A stretch of 64,000 bases of DNA, taken from Seleniibacterium sp963677135. Lineage in GTDB: Bacteria; Desulfobacterota; Desulfuromonadia; Desulfuromonadales; Geopsychrobacteraceae. Positions 10,063 to 18,589 of the stretch are shown here, piece after piece. The notes beneath the pieces are model-generated. The model saw only the letters and a program-made list of their open reading frames with translations, ran no database searches and had not been told where the DNA came from. The DNA lies in NCBI GenBank assembly GCA_963677135.2, contig CAXXLS010000008.1, forward strand, positions 1-64,000. The letters run 5' to 3'. How positions within the stretch are numbered: the stretch's first letter is position 1; every line of letters starts with the position of its first letter. Made by a program: the position numbers and the translations under genes.

Positions 10063-10902
10063 ATGGCTCTTTCAATTAACACCAATGTCGCTTCCCTTAA
10101 CGCACAACGTAACCTGGGTAATTCTCAAAGTGCTCTGAGCACGTCCATGGAGCGCCTCTCTTCCGGTCTGCGCATCAACAGTGCCAAGGACGATGCCGCC
10201 GGTCTCGGCATTTCCGACCGCATGACCTCCCAGATCCGCGGCCTCAACCAGGCTGTCCGGAATGCCAATGACGGTATCTCTCTGGCCCAGACGGCTGAAG
10301 GCGCCATGGGCGAGGTGACCAACATTCTGCAGCGCATGCGTGAACTGACCGTTCAATCGGCCAACGACACCAACAGCTCGGCTGACCGGCAGTCTCTGCA
10401 GGACGAAGTGGCCTCTCTGCTTACCGAGATCGATCGGATCTCCGCAACGACCGAGTTCAACGGCAAGTATGTACTCAATGGTTCTGCGGGCGCTTCGATG
10501 ACCTTCCAGGTCGGGACTCGTGGTACCACCAACGATAAGATTACCGTCAGCCTCGGTACGTTCAACATGGACGGATCGACTCTCGGTGTCTCTGGTCTGA
10601 CCGTTGCCAGTTTCGCTGGTAAAAGCGTTGGGTCCGTTCTCGGCGCTATCGATAAGGCGATTGCGTCTGTTGACACTGCCCGTGGCAAGCTCGGTGCGGT
10701 TCAGAACCGTTTCGAGTCGACTATCGCCAACCTTTCCAACATCGCGGAAAACGTCACTGCCGCACGCTCACGGATTCTGGATGCCGATATCGCCCAGGAA
10801 ACTTCGAACATGACCAAGCAGAACATCCTGCAGCAGGCGGGTGTTTCGATCCTGGCACAGGCCAACCAGTCACCACAACTGGCCCTGTCGCTGCTCGGTT
10901 AA
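10063..10902 (+). CDS. fliC: Flagellin
   Basis: A 279-residue flagellin with the conserved D0/D1 ends: N-terminal LSINTNVASLNAQRNL and LSSGLRINSAKDDAAGL, and C-terminal QANQSPQLALSLLG. The central variable domain is short, about 90 residues and rich in Thr, Ser and Gly, so the filament surface is small. It is exported by the flagellar type III apparatus and polymerises as the filament. It is preceded by a sigma-28-like promoter and strong GGAGG, and followed by a terminator at 10919. Its neighbours are Maf glycosyltransferase genes upstream and flaG-fliD-fliS downstream. Confidence 0.97.
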   Translation: MALSINTNVASLNAQRNLGNSQSALSTSMERLSSGLRINSAKDDAAGLGISDRMTSQIRGLNQAVRNANDGISLAQTAEGAMGEVTNILQRMRELTVQSANDTNSSADRQSLQDEVASLLTEIDRISATTEFNGKYVLNGSAGASMTFQVGTRGTTNDKITVSLGTFNMDGSTLGVSGLTVASFAGKSVGSVLGAIDKAIASVDTARGKLGAVQNRFESTIANLSNIAENVTAARSRILDADIAQETSNMTKQNILQQAGVSILAQANQSPQLALSLLG

Positions 10903-10918
10903 TCGGGGATAGCTGTTT

Positions 10919-10948
10919 GGGGGACTGGCCCGCCAGTCCCCCATTTTT
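10919..10948 (+). terminator. Rho-independent terminator after flagellin
   Basis: A perfect 10 bp stem, GGGGGACTGG with CCAGTCCCCC and a four-base loop, followed by ATTTTT. It separates the strongly expressed flagellin from flaG. Confidence 0.9.
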
Positions 10949-10978
10949 CCTTGTGCCCAATCACAGGGGGAGGATGAA

Positions 10979-11326
10979 ATGAATGTTGAAGCGTTAAATC
11001 TCACCAACATGACCCAGCTTCAGGGGAATCGACCTGCTGACAAGCTTGAAGAGAGCAGAAAAGAAAAGGACAAGGTGTCTCAGGCGGACCAGCAGGAGCA
11101 GGAAAAGGTTCAGCCTGAAGAGCTGTTGTCCCAAATCAAAGCGTTAACCGAGGACGGCATTTACAGCGTGCGCTTTGAAAATGACAATGACGCCGGAGAG
11201 TTGATCGTCAAAGTGGTGGATCGGGAAACCGACGAGGTGATCCGGCAGATTCCACCGGAAGAGTTGCTGAGTCTGACCAAGCGGCTGAACGATTTGCGCG
11301 GCAATATCGTCGATACGCAGAGTTAG
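10979..11326 (+). CDS. flaG: FlaG family protein
   Basis: This 115-residue protein has a polar, charged N-terminal half and the FlaG core LIVKVVDRETDEVIRQIPPEE near residues 77-97, typical of FlaG/YvyC. FlaG proteins influence filament length in several bacteria; the mechanism is not settled. It lies between flagellin and fliD, the usual place. Confidence 0.9.
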   Translation: MNVEALNLTNMTQLQGNRPADKLEESRKEKDKVSQADQQEQEKVQPEELLSQIKALTEDGIYSVRFENDNDAGELIVKVVDRETDEVIRQIPPEELLSLTKRLNDLRGNIVDTQS

Positions 11327-11362
11327 GTTTTTGAGTTTGTTTAAGTTGAGCGGGAGAGCATT

Positions 11363-12691
11363 ATGTCGGTAACATTCAGTGGCCTTGCCTCAGGTATGGA
11401 TACGGATTCCATTGTTTCCGCATTGATGGAGATCGAGCGCGCACCCATCGATAGACTGGAAAGCGATCAGTCTTTTTACAGAAGCAGGCTCGATGCCTTC
11501 TCCCAGCTGAATGATAAGTTAAAAACCTTTCTGGAGAAAGCCGAGGCCATCGATTCTGCTGCTGAAATCGGGTCGGCAGCGGCGACCAGCAGTTCGGACG
11601 ATTATCTGACCGCATCAGCAAACAGCAAGGCGGGTATCGGTTCGTACCAGGTGACGGTCATCGATCTGGCGCGTCAGCAAAAAGATGTCAGCCAGGGGTA
11701 TGCTGACAAAACCGCAGCGGCCTTTGGCACCGGGGCGATTTCGCTGACTGTCAACGGGGTGGCCAATCCCGTCACCATTGATTCTGACCACAATTCCCTG
11801 GAAGGTATCGCGACGGCCATCAATGACGCGGGGCTGGGGGTCAGTGCGACCATTATCAATGACGGTACAGGTACTCCTTATCGGCTGGTGTTGACCGGCG
11901 ATGACGTCTCGGAAACCTTCAGCCTTGATGCTTCAGGGTTGTCGGGAGGAACTGAGGCCAACCCGGCAATGACCAATACCCAGCCTGCGAGCCAGGCTCA
12001 TTTTCAGATCGACGGTATCGATATATACAGTAACAGCAATACGGTCGACAGTGCTGTCCCCGGTTTGTCCCTTGAGCTGATGAAGGCGGATGACACGGTA
12101 TCCACAACGGTGAATGTCTCGGTTGACAAAGACGCGACGACCGAAAAAATTCAAGAATTCGTCGATGCCTACAACGAGATTATGACCTTTATCTCCGACC
12201 AGAAGGACGCCGACTGGGGGAATGATTCCGCACTGCGGTCCATTAAAAGCCGTCTGCAGGAAATGCTGGTCACGCCGGTGTCCACTTCGGGGACTTTCTC
12301 AGCTTTGTCCCAACTGGGTTTTGAAACTCAGAGAGATGGTCAGATCACTTTGAACAGCGGGACGCTGTCCAGTGCGCTGGATGAGGATTATGACAGTGTT
12401 GTGAGTATCTTCTCCGGAAGCGGCGGTGCGGAAGGGATCAGTGCCAAGTTTGCCGCCTACCTCGAAGGGGTGACCGACTCTGTCGATGGCTTATATGCCA
12501 GCCGCAAAAAAATGACCGATAATCAGCTGAAGCGCATCGATGATCAGATCTTCAGGCTCGAGGCGCGTATGGAGCAGCGGGAGGAGACGCTTCGCTCCAA
12601 ATTTTCGGCTATGGAAGAGTTGGTCAGCGGCCTGAACTCCCAGGGGAACTATTTACTGCAGCAGTTAGCAACCATGTACAGCTACAGCTGA
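11363..12691 (+). CDS. fliD: Flagellar filament cap protein FliD (HAP2)
   Basis: 442 residues, starting VTFSGLASGMDTDSIV, the FliD N-terminal signature, and ending in a long coiled coil (DDQIFRLEARMEQREETLR, FSAMEELVSGLNSQGNYL). It caps the growing filament and guides flagellin insertion. The ATG at 11363 has GGGAGAG upstream. It is followed by its export partner fliS after 45 bases. The length is normal for the family. Confidence 0.95.
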   Translation: MSVTFSGLASGMDTDSIVSALMEIERAPIDRLESDQSFYRSRLDAFSQLNDKLKTFLEKAEAIDSAAEIGSAAATSSSDDYLTASANSKAGIGSYQVTVIDLARQQKDVSQGYADKTAAAFGTGAISLTVNGVANPVTIDSDHNSLEGIATAINDAGLGVSATIINDGTGTPYRLVLTGDDVSETFSLDASGLSGGTEANPAMTNTQPASQAHFQIDGIDIYSNSNTVDSAVPGLSLELMKADDTVSTTVNVSVDKDATTEKIQEFVDAYNEIMTFISDQKDADWGNDSALRSIKSRLQEMLVTPVSTSGTFSALSQLGFETQRDGQITLNSGTLSSALDEDYDSVVSIFSGSGGAEGISAKFAAYLEGVTDSVDGLYASRKKMTDNQLKRIDDQIFRLEARMEQREETLRSKFSAMEELVSGLNSQGNYLLQQLATMYSYS

Positions 12692-12736
12692 TCGTGCAGT
12701 TTTCCGTTTCAATAGAATTTCTGTCAGGAGCAGAAG

Positions 12737-13171
12737 ATGAACGCATATTCGAATCACTATAAAAACAACCAGATTTTAACCGCATCCCCTGACCAGATTC
12801 TGGTTATGCTCTTTGATGGTGCCATTCGTTTTGTCCGCCAGGCGCGCTTTGCCATTGATGAAAAGAGATTGGCTGATAAATCAAACGCCATTGCCCGGGC
12901 TATTGCGATCGTGACGGAATTTTCCAATACTCTGAATCATGACGTTGGCGGGGACATCGCAGCTGATCTGAGCCGTTTGTACGATTTCGTTATTCGGGAA
13001 CTGTCCGCGGTCAACGCCCACAATGAGATAAAACGGCTTGATCCGGTCGAGAAAATTCTCCTCGATCTGCGGGAAGGATTTGCCGGGGCGGCGGAAATCA
13101 ATCGCCAGTCGGCCCAGCCGCAGATGGCTACGGCATCGGCGCAAGACCAGCGCGTCGCGATCTCTTACTGA
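12737..13171 (+). CDS. fliS: Flagellin export chaperone FliS
   Basis: 144 residues, with the FliS pattern near the start (NAYSNHYKNNQILTASPDQ, ILVMLFDGAIRFVRQA). FliS binds the flagellin C-terminus in the cytosol and stops premature polymerisation. A SD-like AGGAGCAGAAG precedes the ATG. The C-terminus extends about 20 residues beyond the core. Probably in one transcript with fliD and the next gene. Confidence 0.95.
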   Translation: MNAYSNHYKNNQILTASPDQILVMLFDGAIRFVRQARFAIDEKRLADKSNAIARAIAIVTEFSNTLNHDVGGDIAADLSRLYDFVIRELSAVNAHNEIKRLDPVEKILLDLREGFAGAAEINRQSAQPQMATASAQDQRVAISY

Positions 13172-13178
13172 GAAAGCC

Positions 13179-13583
13179 ATGGATATGGAAACCTGCATTC
13201 AGAAATCGATCGAGCAATATCGCCGGATCGTCGATCATGCGCAGCAGCTGGAAAAACTGCTGCACAAGGGCGATCCGGAGGACCTGCGGTCTTACACGGC
13301 CCGCCTCCAGGAGCTGCAGGACGAGGCGAGCCTGAACGACCGGGTTTTCTATGAATTGTTTTCCCGTGATTCCGAGGCCTGGCGCGACCATCCTCTGTTT
13401 CTCGAACGCTCCGAACTGATTGAACAAATTGTTAAGATGAACCATTTGCTATTGCCGAGAATCCGTGGCATGATGGCGGTTGCTGCTCATGAAATATCGC
13501 AAATCAAAGGTGGGCGGGTGGCCATGGCCGGTTATCATCAGCCGACTTTGCGGAACAAGAAATCCACCCGGGGAATCGGCTGA
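13179..13583 (+). CDS. FliT/FlgN-like flagellar chaperone
   Basis: A 134-residue all-helical protein starting at ATG 13179, seven bases after fliS; the longer open frame from 13038 would overlap fliS and is unlikely. It contains two heptad-like helices (YRRIVDHAQQLEKLLHKG, EDLRSYTARLQELQDEAS) and a basic tail. Position behind fliS and size match FliT- or FlgN-type export chaperones. Sequence similarity to these is low in general, so the name is an inference. Confidence 0.6.
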   Translation: MDMETCIQKSIEQYRRIVDHAQQLEKLLHKGDPEDLRSYTARLQELQDEASLNDRVFYELFSRDSEAWRDHPLFLERSELIEQIVKMNHLLLPRIRGMMAVAAHEISQIKGGRVAMAGYHQPTLRNKKSTRGIG

Positions 13584-13637
13584 ATTCCTGCCTTTTATTT
13601 GCATGGCTGAAACGACAAACAATGCACCGGGTTTGCC

Positions 13638-14303
13638 ATGTCAGTGTTAAATCACCTCAAAGATTACCGCGTCGTCAAAGTGACCCTGCCCCTGCTCGAA
13701 GGCAAGCAGCAGGTTCTTGACGGGGTGGCCAAGGTCACCAGCGCTCCCCATTTCGAAGTCACCTTTCTGCCCGATCAGCTCAACCCGGATACCGTGAATC
13801 GTGAAGAATTCTGCCAGGTCGCTTTTGACGTGGCCGGCGAAGGGAAAACCCTCAAAGCCAAAATCGATTCGTTCCCCGGTTCGGCGAAGCTGCTGCTGGA
13901 GATGGTCGATTCCTTCTCCTATATTCAGAAGCGCGAGTATTTCCGGGTCGATGCCGAGTTGGCCGTCAGTTACTGGCTGGCAGATGAAGAGAAGCCGGCC
14001 GCACGCTCTGCCCAGACCGCTGTCAATATCAGCGGGGGCGGTATTCGTCTGCCGGTGGCCGAAAAAATTGCCGAAGGGACACGCCTGGGCCTGGAAATCA
14101 TCATTGACAGCCCTCAGTCGGCGGTTGTCGAGTGCACCGGGGAAGTGGTCAACAATTACCAGGTGGGGGAGGAGTATCATACCGCCCTGAAGTTCATCGA
14201 TATCGAGGAAGAGGGGCGGGATGCCATTGTCGCCTACTGTCTCGCCGAGCAGCGTCGTCAGCTCCGTTTGAAAGTCACCGTTCTTGGCGGTCAGTTCGAA
14301 TAA
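13638..14303 (+). CDS. YcgR-like PilZ domain protein, c-di-GMP receptor
   Basis: 221 residues. The N-terminal half (about 1-95) resembles the flagellar brake domain of YcgR. The C-terminal PilZ domain has the c-di-GMP motif QKREYFRVD (RxxxR) near residue 97-103 and NISGGGIRL (NxSxxG) near 130. Such proteins bind c-di-GMP and slow or bias the flagellar motor. The neighbour on the other side of a shared terminator is a diguanylate cyclase, which makes the ligand. Confidence 0.85.
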   Translation: MSVLNHLKDYRVVKVTLPLLEGKQQVLDGVAKVTSAPHFEVTFLPDQLNPDTVNREEFCQVAFDVAGEGKTLKAKIDSFPGSAKLLLEMVDSFSYIQKREYFRVDAELAVSYWLADEEKPAARSAQTAVNISGGGIRLPVAEKIAEGTRLGLEIIIDSPQSAVVECTGEVVNNYQVGEEYHTALKFIDIEEEGRDAIVAYCLAEQRRQLRLKVTVLGGQFE

Positions 14304-14319
14304 CACGCGTTTCGGTAAT

Positions 14320-14365
14320 AAAAAAAGACGGCCCGGTCAGCTTGCTGACCGGGCCGTCTTTTTTA
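14320..14365. terminator. Bidirectional rho-independent terminator
   Basis: A 14 bp GC-rich stem (GACGGCCCGGTCAG and its complement) around CTTG, flanked by A6 on the left and T6 on the right. It serves the convergent PilZ and diguanylate cyclase genes. Confidence 0.93.
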
Positions 14366-14378
14366 TCTGCGGTTTCTT

Positions 14379-15347
14379 TCAGGTTCCGAACGCCAACTGG
14401 GGCGAGACCTCCGTTACCAGGTGTTGCTGGGGCCGAAAGAACTCGGTTTTCCAGACTTCGGTCCGATTGCGTCCTCTTTCTTTGGCCAGGTACAGGGCCC
14501 TGTCGGCTTCTTCGATAACCGCCGCCGGGTGTCCCTGGTTGGCCCGGTTGGAGCTGCTGATGCCGATACTGACCGTCACCGGAATGTGCTGTTGACACAA
14601 GAGTCCGGCGAGCTGCTGGTGAATGCGTCTGGCCAGGTGCTCGGCATTTTTTCCCTTGGTATCGGGCAGAATGATGGCGAACTCCTCGCCGCCGTAACGA
14701 CAGCAGATATCTGAGTCTCGCGACGCGCTGCGCAGGACCTGGGCGGTCTGCTGTAAAATATAGTCACCGGTCTGATGACCGTGGGTGTCATTGATCTTCT
14801 TGAAATGATCCAGGTCGACCAGCAGCAGCGAGTAGGGAGATCCCGAGCGCTGCGATCTCGCCGAGGTCTGCTTGATGCTCATGTCAAAAGTGGCCCGGTT
14901 CCCCAGCTTGGTCAGGGGGTCGGTCAGGGCCATGCGCTGCAGCTGTTCCTGGCTCTGCCTCAGTTCGAGCAATCTCTGCCAGCGTTGCAGATGCTTGTCG
15001 ATTCTGGCGGACAGTTCGCGGGGGTCGATGTCGAAATGAACGGCGTCGCTCGCGCCGAGGTGGAAACCCTGCAGCAGGCTCTGCTGATCTTCGGCGAAGG
15101 CGATCAGGGGCAGATCATTCCATTCGTCACTGGCCTGGAGTTTGCTGATCCAGGACGTGGCGGTTGTTTTTTTGTCTACCGTCCAGCAGACCAGGTCGGC
15201 CGACTCATGGGCAAGAAACTGAAACAGCGCCGTCGCCGTAGTCAGCGGTGCAATCTTTTCAAAAAGCCCGGTCGCTGAAAGCTGGTCGATCATGCAGGAT
15301 TGAGCAGTGGCATTCGAGGCCATGATCAGGGCTGTTTTATTCCGCAT
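14379..15347 (-). CDS. Diguanylate cyclase with degenerate receiver domain
   Basis: 322 residues. The N-terminal 120 residues fold like a CheY receiver, but the phosphoacceptor position (DLVCWTVD, near residue 56) lacks Asp, so it is probably not phosphorylated in the usual way. The GGDEF domain starts near residue 140 (LTDPLTKLGNRATFD) and has an active-site GGEEF at 219-223. An inhibitory-site RxxD (RDSD, 210-213) stands five residues upstream, as needed for product inhibition. It makes c-di-GMP from two GTP and lies tail to tail with a PilZ effector inside the flagellar region, so a motility role is likely. Confidence 0.9.
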   Translation of the reverse strand: MRNKTALIMASNATAQSCMIDQLSATGLFEKIAPLTTATALFQFLAHESADLVCWTVDKKTTATSWISKLQASDEWNDLPLIAFAEDQQSLLQGFHLGASDAVHFDIDPRELSARIDKHLQRWQRLLELRQSQEQLQRMALTDPLTKLGNRATFDMSIKQTSARSQRSGSPYSLLLVDLDHFKKINDTHGHQTGDYILQQTAQVLRSASRDSDICCRYGGEEFAIILPDTKGKNAEHLARRIHQQLAGLLCQQHIPVTVSIGISSSNRANQGHPAAVIEEADRALYLAKERGRNRTEVWKTEFFRPQQHLVTEVSPQLAFGT

Positions 15348-15619
15348 TTTATTTTCCTTTCATTCCCCGATATACTCACCAGGAGTTCCCCTCAGGGATA
15401 TTTCGACAGGTGACGCTGAGATCTTTAGCGTTTAGTTTGTTGTAAGCTATTTTTGTGCCAATTGGGAAAAGCCCGAAAATTCCGCCTTTGCGGGCGGGGC
15501 CGTTGTTTTTTTGACACATTGCCTTACTGGTTGTCCGCGTCTTTCTGGCGATGACAAAATTATGACACAGGGGGCTCCCCGCCTCCTCAGCCTCTGGCGA
15601 CAGGAGAAGACAAACCCCG

Positions 15620-17389
15620 ATGACTCTTGTTAATCCGAAACGTCCGGCCAATCTTTTTCAGCCCGGGGCCTTGCCCGCACTGCGAGCTCAGGCTGGCGTG
15701 CCGAAATCATTCCAGCTGCAGCAGCAGGTTTTGGCCACCGTGGTCGAGTTGGATCAGGATGAGGCGGTTCTGGATATCGGCGGGGAGCGCTACCGGACCC
15801 GACGGGATGACGGCCTGCAGGTGGGGCAAACCCTGCAACTGCAGGTCATGAAGGCGGAGCCGGCGCTGGAGTTCCGGGTGCTCAGCTCTTCGGCGCAGGA
15901 GCGCCTGACGCAGCTCTTTCCGTTGTTGAGCCGGCCCTTCGACTGGTCGCAACTGGCAGAACAGTTGCGTCAGTTCGCCGCAAATACCCCTGACCTGCGG
16001 ATGCTGGAGCCACTGTTCGAGCAGCTGCGGCAACGTCTCTCCGGCTCCGGAAAAGTCCCTGGTGATCTGGTTGAGAAGTTGCTTTTGCTGGCCAGGCAGC
16101 TTGGCGATCAGCGGCCGGTCCCGGTGGCGAAGGGGGGCGAGGTGCCGCCGCCGGCGGCTCAGCTGCCTGCCGGGAATCCCGGCGGGGGGCAGTCCGGTGA
16201 AATCGCGCGACTGGCAAAGGTGCTCACCCTGCTCAGGGAGCAGATCACCACCGGACAGCAGCCGGCGGGAGAAAAGCCGTCCCCCCCATGGTATGCCAGA
16301 ACCCGTGACCTGCTCGGGCAACTGCAGGAGGAGCTCAGAGCGCCCCAGATGTCCGCTCCCCTTGCCCAGAATATCCGGCCCGTGGTGAATCAGCTCAGGC
16401 AGTTTCCGCACCTTACCCCCCAGCTGAATAATGAAATACAACGTCTTGACGAGGTGGTGCAAAAGGTCATGTCCCGGGGCGTGCTGTCCCAGGATCTGGT
16501 TTCCGGGACCACGCCCCGGACCGTCTCTGACCGGAGCGGGTTTCCACCACAACCGCTCCCGGGGTTTTCCGGCAGAGGACCGGAACCGGATGGGGAGGTG
16601 AGCCGGGTTGTCGGGGAGCTGAAACAGATCTTTGCGGGCGTGCAGGGCCTGGAGCCAGGGCCAGCGGGGCTGCCGCCGAAAATAATCGGGCAGCTGGAAG
16701 GGCTTTTGGCGCGTGTGAAAGAGGTTGTCGCTTTACCCCCGGGACAGTTAGCCGAGCTGGAGGGCCTCCTTCAGCACCTGGTCAGGGCGGCGGACAGGCC
16801 TTCCCCCGCTTTGTTCAGAGAGCAGCTGGGGGTTCTTTCCCTGTTGTTCGGCTTCTCTCTCGGGAAGGGGCTGGGCCCGGGCCGGGGGCCGGAGTCTTCG
16901 CGTTTTCTTGAGCATGCCCTGCTGAGGTTCAGAGACCAGTTGGCGGGCGGCGGGGAGGAGCCACTGCAGCGCCTTGAACTGCTGCAGTGGTGCAGAGAAC
17001 GGCTGGCAGACGAACAGGTGCAGTTCGTGCCATTGCCGTTTGACGCGTTGGAAGAAGGCTATCTGCTGATTCGCAACCGGCAACCGACGGAAGGTGAGAT
17101 CGATACTGCGGAGGAGGAGCTGCAATTGTCCATGGCTCTGCGTTTATCGTCCCTCGGCAGCGTGCGGGTTGATATGGTCTATGACCGTTCCGGTCTGCGG
17201 CTGCAGCTGGCCGGAGAGGGGCCCGAGAAGATGAATTTTCTGAAAAAATATGCCGACGAGTTGGAGCGGGTCATGACCGCGGTCAGGCTGGTGGCCCTGG
17301 GTTTTCGTGACGATGCCCGACAGCCGACCTCCCAATTGAAAAAACGGGTCCTGCCCGATGCCGACCAGTTGTTGAATATGAGGATATGA
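15620..17389 (+). CDS. FliK-like flagellar hook-length control protein
   Basis: 589 residues, rich in Gln, Leu and Pro, with a low-complexity middle. The C-terminal 120 residues (QLSMALRLSSLGSVRVDMVY, GLRLQLAGEGPEKMNFLKKY) look like the conserved FliK C-terminal domain, which contacts FlhB to switch export specificity. The N-terminal 90 residues are an OB-like beta segment (LATVVELDQDEAVLDIGGER). Its stop overlaps the start of the FhlB gene (ATGATGA), and that pairing supports the call. The N-terminal part differs from enteric FliK. Confidence 0.75.
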   Translation: MTLVNPKRPANLFQPGALPALRAQAGVPKSFQLQQQVLATVVELDQDEAVLDIGGERYRTRRDDGLQVGQTLQLQVMKAEPALEFRVLSSSAQERLTQLFPLLSRPFDWSQLAEQLRQFAANTPDLRMLEPLFEQLRQRLSGSGKVPGDLVEKLLLLARQLGDQRPVPVAKGGEVPPPAAQLPAGNPGGGQSGEIARLAKVLTLLREQITTGQQPAGEKPSPPWYARTRDLLGQLQEELRAPQMSAPLAQNIRPVVNQLRQFPHLTPQLNNEIQRLDEVVQKVMSRGVLSQDLVSGTTPRTVSDRSGFPPQPLPGFSGRGPEPDGEVSRVVGELKQIFAGVQGLEPGPAGLPPKIIGQLEGLLARVKEVVALPPGQLAELEGLLQHLVRAADRPSPALFREQLGVLSLLFGFSLGKGLGPGRGPESSRFLEHALLRFRDQLAGGGEEPLQRLELLQWCRERLADEQVQFVPLPFDALEEGYLLIRNRQPTEGEIDTAEEELQLSMALRLSSLGSVRVDMVYDRSGLRLQLAGEGPEKMNFLKKYADELERVMTAVRLVALGFRDDARQPTSQLKKRVLPDADQLLNMRI

Positions 17390-17676
17390 TGACTCCCGAT
17401 CGCAAAAAACTTCAGGCTGTCGCCCTCCATTACGAGGAAAAGCGTGAAACCGTTCCGAAAGTCGTTGCGTCCGGGACCGGCGACCTGGCGGAGCAGATCC
17501 TGACCATGGCTCGTCATGCGGGGGTGGATATTGTCGAAGATCCCGACCTGATGGAGGTTCTCGGCAAGCTTCCGGTCGGCTCCGCCATTCCTCCCGAACT
17601 GTTCGAGGCTGTGGCCGAAATACTGGTTTTTCTGTACCGGTTGAACGGTCGTTACGAAACCGGGGAGGGGAGTTAA
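17386..17676 (+). CDS. FhlB, FlhB C-terminal-like export switch protein
   Basis: 96 residues resembling only the cytoplasmic FlhB C-terminal domain: AVALHYEEKRETVPKVVASG, then QILTMARHAGVDIVEDPDL and LPVGSAIPPELFEAVAEIL. The auto-cleavage NPTH motif of FlhB is absent; the equivalent is ALHY. Such stand-alone proteins, called FhlB or YlqH, occur in many flagellated bacteria beside fliK. Four-base overlap with the upstream gene. Confidence 0.88.
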   Translation: MMTPDRKKLQAVALHYEEKRETVPKVVASGTGDLAEQILTMARHAGVDIVEDPDLMEVLGKLPVGSAIPPELFEAVAEILVFLYRLNGRYETGEGS

Positions 17677-17723
17677 AAATTACTTTACAGCACAAAACTG
17701 TTAGTGTATGGTCTGCAATTCGC

Positions 17724-17813
<90 letters not shown>

Positions 17814-17952
17814 ATGATTTAAGCGATCCTTTTCGAGGGATTCGAAGCGGAGCGAGCGCTGACTTGATGTCAGAAAAGCGGACAGGACGTCCGCGTAAGC
17901 GAGCGCAGGGGAGCCGACGCAGATACCACCATGATGGTGGTGTTGAAGTGGG

Positions 17953-17976
17953 CGAATCCCCCCCCCTCTCCGCCAT
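17953..17976 (+). repeat. Partial copy of the tRNA-Ser 3' end
   Basis: CGAAT, nine C, then TCTCCGCCAT, against seven C in the tRNA copy at 17791-17812. The 140 bases between the copies contain three small hairpins (TGAC/GTCA, GCGGAC/GTCCGC, ACCACCAT/ATGGTGGT). It looks like an attachment-site scar or a tRNA-linked repeat. Confidence 0.75.
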
Positions 17977-17981
17977 ATGCT

Positions 17982-18104
17982 AAACTGATGAAAAAGGCGC
18001 ATCTGCTTCGTTGCCTCAACCTGAACAGCAACGACGTATTCATAGATACGCCTTTTGCTGTTCAGGGTGAGGCCGCCACGCATCTGCATCTTTTTGATCA
18101 GTTT
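17982..18104. repeat. Long imperfect inverted repeat, about 123 bases
   Basis: Outer arms AAACTGAT and ATCAGTTT, inner arms CCTGAACAGCAA and TTGCTGTTCAGG, and a central GTAT/ATAC. It may be a MITE-like hairpin or a long RNA stem. No coding capacity is likely. Confidence 0.65.
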
Positions 18105-18340
18105 CAGGAGCTGGCTGCTCGAAAAAAACTAGACACGTTTCTGATTCAATAGTTGGTGGTTTTTGGGGACAGAAACGGATACGTTTTCAGATTGGAAACG
18201 GGCAATTTTCCTCAAGGTCAAAGACCTCAGGTCCCTGTGCAGAGGTGTCATCCTTTACGTCGCCCAAACAAAAGCGCGGCTTGTCACAGAGATTGCGGAA
18301 AAGTGCCGGTTCCGGATGAAAACCGGATTGCCGATAGAAG

Positions 18341-18444
18341 TGACAGCCGGGTCCCGCGCAACGGCCGGCCGTAAACCCCGTCAGGCCCGGAAGGGAGCAG
18401 CGGTAGCGGTTTTGGACGTGTGCCGCGGGGGTGCCTGGCTGTCA
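18341..18444 (+). ncRNA. ffs: Signal recognition particle RNA (4.5S type)
   Basis: The apical SRP domain is unmistakable: GTCAGGCCCGGAAGGGAGCA (18380-18399). The ends TGACAGCC and GGCTGTCA pair, giving a hairpin of about 104 bases. The RNA binds Ffh and targets nascent membrane proteins. It sits just upstream of dnaX, as in related genomes. Confidence 0.96.
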
Positions 18445-18589
18445 CTTGTGTCGGCAATTTTTGTTTTTCTCATTGATGCTTGTTCCGCTCCCCGATTCAT
18501 GCTTTTATTGTCTGTCCCGATGTTTTCCTTTTCGACCTGAGTTTCGATTGCCGCTACCTTCAGGTCTTAAGTTGTGATTGAGGAGAGTC

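Noticed and set aside
18163..18540. Open frame of 125 codons over the SRP RNA
   Set aside because: It reads through the conserved SRP RNA and is therefore not a gene.
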